A stretch of 64,000 nt of DNA from Clitoria ternatea. Taxonomy: Eukaryota; Streptophyta; Magnoliopsida; Fabales; Fabaceae. The stretch spans positions 159,112,667 through 159,176,666 of the forward strand of contig CM075673.1 of NCBI GenBank assembly GCA_037962975.1, given 5' to 3'. A program made the translations under genes and the position numbers. Of this stretch, positions 61,338 through 64,000 are shown piece after piece (position 1 is the stretch's first letter; each line of letters begins with the position of its first letter). The notes below the pieces were generated by a model that worked only from the letters and a program-made list of their open reading frames with translations, had not been told where the DNA came from and searched no databases.

Positions 61338-62506
61338 CTGGAAACACGTTGCTTGTTAGAAACCAAATACTACTAATTAGATTAAAGCAATTCTTATGTG
61401 ATCAAGAAGCTTAGTTATAGACACAACCAATCAAGATGCATTACTCAGGGGATTTAGAGTTTTTATTACTCAAAATATCATTTGAATTACATAAATTTCA
61501 TAAGATTACATTTATACAACCATAAAAAGGAGAAATCCAGACCCAATTGACAAGGAGATAACTATATTCTGTTGTGATCATGGAAACTCAGAATCTTCAT
61601 TATACTCTCTAGGAATAAAGGCATCTGATGGAGTCTTCTTCCTATCTAGAGGAACACATTGTAACTATAATAAAAAATACAAAAGAAGAAAAATCCCTCC
61701 TTGTACTATTCACAATGTTACTTCTATATATAAATATTCAGAATTTAGTCGGGGTGTTGAGAATCTACAGAGACTAGAAAGGCATTTCGCTAACCTCTTT
61801 TTTCTTTCTTTTGTTACAATTGATTCTCTTTTTCATGGTATTCCTACTATATAGTGTATATTTTATAGTCTATCTCCTAGTAGCGTATCTCTTCTATAAT
61901 CACATGCAGTGTTTTGAATTGCAGTTACAATAATTCCAAAAACCTTAATTTTGTGACAAATTGTAGACGAATGTGACTAAACTTGCTGTCAGAATCTTGA
62001 TTGTGAAGGACACAAAAAACTTTTTGATATTATGGCCACAATTACAAAACACCAATGACATGAATCCTTCGAAACAACAACCATCAACAAAGTGGAGCAA
62101 TATCGAACAAATTAAATAAGCCAAATTCGTGGATGGAGAATTATAACAAGCCTACAGAATACATGTAAAAACATCATATGCTTAAAAAAAATGAAGAATT
62201 ATGTAAGTCTATAACTCTATATAAAATTTTTACATAGAACGCTGTTCCACTTACTTTCACCGTTGTTCTGAAACATTGGAAAGAAAAATTTTTAAAAAAG
62301 GGTAAAAATTCAATTGATATAAATGAATTTGCCAAATAATTATATTATCGAAACATATTCCGAGTTACATCTTAAGACCATAAACGTATCAAAGCTTCTA
62401 TAACAGAAATTTTTGTTTCGTTAAATGATATGAACAGAAGAGATTAAGTTACGTGAAAAGTGAAATAGAATGAATGAATGAATAATAAAAGGAAAAATTG
62501 GTGTAC
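61338..62506 (-). other. Probable 5'-UTR intron of SEC15B
   Basis: On the minus strand a donor AAAG|GTACACC (intron from 62506) and an acceptor TTTCCAG (61338-61340) bracket 1169 bp. The remaining leader after splicing is ATTCCTTGGATCTAAGTGACA before the ATG. The first leader exon probably lies at about 62507-62640 and includes a GAAGAA-rich tract. The splice sites fit the consensus, but the transcript is inferred. Confidence 0.6.
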
Positions 62507-62753
62507 CTTTAGGTGGGACTAAAAATCTCACGAGAAGTTGAGTAGTTCTTCAGAGAAGGGCACGTTTTTTCTCCCTCTTCTTCTTCTTCTTCTTCTTCAC
62601 TGTTAGATTTGGGTTTACGTGTTAGTGCTCTCTATAATTTCTATCCATGCATGTCACGGATCCTACGTTACTTCTTAACCTCTTCATAAATCATACAGAT
62701 AGAGAGGGCATTTTGGGGTATTAAAAAAATTTAAAAGACTTCAGAGAATTTAA

Positions 62754-62756
<3 letters not shown>

Positions 62757-62845
<89 letters not shown>
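62757..62845. repeat. Compound (CT)n-(AT)n microsatellite
   Basis: About 19 TC units (62757-62794) run directly into about 25 TA units (to 62845), upstream of the SEC15B leader. Confidence 0.95.
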
Positions 62846-62848
<3 letters not shown>

Positions 62849-63419
62849 TTTTCATGAAGTCGTAATTGGATTTTTTTTCGAATGAAAAATATTATCCAAT
62901 ATTATTATTATTATTATAATATTTTTTTCGAATCAAGTTTTTTCTTATATTATATGATCTTTATTAACAACTTTGTGAAAAGTTGATTTAGTGTGAGTTT
63001 GCAATTCATTCAAATTGTTTTTTAGTTTAACACGTAAAAGAGGTAACTATCTTCAAATTGGGAACATCTACGTGGTAATAGTTAACTCTTTATATATAGC
63101 TTTTTTTCTTCTATAAGACTCAAACTTGAAATCTCAGTTAAAAAAACTCAAATATGTACAATTTAAATTAACCATCTTTATTGATAGGAAGTCATTTCAG
63201 CTAGTTAAAAATATATTTTACCTGGATAAATATAACTTTAAATAAAAAAGTGATATTTAGTTCTGTTGTTGAAACCCTAATTAAGAGTTTGTTAAATTTA
63301 ACCATCTGGTTAGTTGATAAATGCAAACATACTCATTTACACGTAACCTTCATATAATTGTGAATTTCAACTTTTATATATTAGTGTTATTCTCCTTCTT
63401 CACATCGATTCTATGTCTT
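62846..63419. other. AT-rich intergenic sequence
   Basis: No gene or clear repeat was found. Confidence 0.5.
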
Positions 63420-64000
63420 TGTGGATGTAACCTTCTTTAAAGACTCACCATACTTTCAGCCTTCAACTTCCCCCAAGAGAACGCAAGTATCTAGGTATTA
63501 CATGTCCCCTGTCTTGATATTATTCCAGAAGTCTCATAAGTTCCACCTTTGACATTTACGGATCCTCCTTTGGGTTGTTTTGGCATTACCTATGAATGTC
63601 ACCCAAAGTCTATCCTCCCAGCCACCATTCTCATAGTTGTAACCAGTGATTCAGTTCCTACTTTAGTTGTCTCATTGGCTCTAGCTCCTCTCACTTCTGA
63701 TGATCACCCTATTGCCATCAAGAAAGGAAAATGTTCCACTCCCAATCCCTATCCCATCTATAAAGTTTCTTATCTTATCATCGTTTGTCTCCGTCCTATC
63801 ATGTCTTTGTTTCTACCTTCTATCACTAATCCTAAAACCATTGGTACGGTTTTATCTGATCCAAGGTGGTGATGGAAAATGATTGATAAGATGCATTCCT
63901 TAATCTAACCACACTTGAGTTCTTGTTCTTTATCCCTAAGGAAAATCTATTGTTGGTTGTAGGCAGATCTATAATGTTAAACTGGACCCTGATGAATAAG
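63420..64000 (+). pseudogene. Decayed Copia pol fragment running off the right edge
   Basis: The frame at 63549-63872 reads DDHPIAIKKGKCSTPNPYPI followed by SYLIIVCLRPIMSLFLPS, the characteristic Copia linker between integrase and reverse transcriptase. Downstream, TGTTGGTTGTAGGCAGATC..AAACTGGACCCTGATG (63952-63993) corresponds to the start of the reverse transcriptase in a shifted frame. Several stops and frame changes are present. It is unrelated to the full-length element at 48.8 kb by sequence style. Confidence 0.75.

Overview
This window is nuclear DNA of a flowering plant, most likely a eudicot and probably a legume. The grounds are GT-AG introns in AT-rich sequence, chloroplast- and mitochondrion-targeted nuclear proteins, plant SEC15, a TIR-NB-LRR type resistance-gene relic (a class absent from grasses) whose LRR and post-LRR sequence resembles legume families, and many plant LTR retrotransposons. 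The legume assignment is an inference from sequence style; no species is claimed.

Genes with supportable models: a minus-strand tRNA-Lys(UUU) at 3.55-3.62 kb; a nine-exon plus-strand chloroplast protein resembling PRDA1 (3.8-9.6 kb); a five-exon minus-strand gene for a probable mitochondrial protein of unknown function (11.8-15.5 kb); a two-exon minus-strand dCTP pyrophosphatase (30.6-32.6 kb); an eight-exon minus-strand cytosolic asparaginyl-tRNA synthetase 2-like gene (40.6-45.0 kb); and an intronless-CDS minus-strand exocyst SEC15B gene with a 1.17 kb 5'-UTR intron (58.9-62.6 kb). A decayed TIR-NB-LRR pseudogene lies at 55.2-58.5 kb. A possible gene relic on the minus strand at 17.9-25.6 kb is split by two retroelements.

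Mobile DNA fills most of the rest. It includes a complete Cassandra-type TRIM carrying a 5S rRNA-like segment in its LTR (1.56-2.34 kb, TSD TCAGT), a 2.8 kb solo-LTR-like element with internal short tandem repeats (18.5-21.4 kb), a minus-strand TNT1/Tork-like Copia remnant (21.9-24.3 kb), a 1.08 kb Mutator-like element with about 280 bp terminal inverted repeats (29.1-30.2 kb), a 0.5 kb MITE with an 11 bp TSD (34.1-34.6 kb), an 0.8 kb solo LTR (47.07-47.87 kb), a full-length, very recent but coding-dead Copia element (48.77-53.57 kb), and a Copia pol fragment running off the right edge.

The genes do not form a functional cluster; each is an independent plant transcription unit. The most interesting observations are the asparaginyl-tRNA synthetase paralogue, in which residues normally invariant in class II motifs 2 and 3 are replaced; the Cassandra element, whose 3' LTR lost its 5S-like promoter through a microhomology deletion; and the young Copia element that already carries three independent coding lesions.
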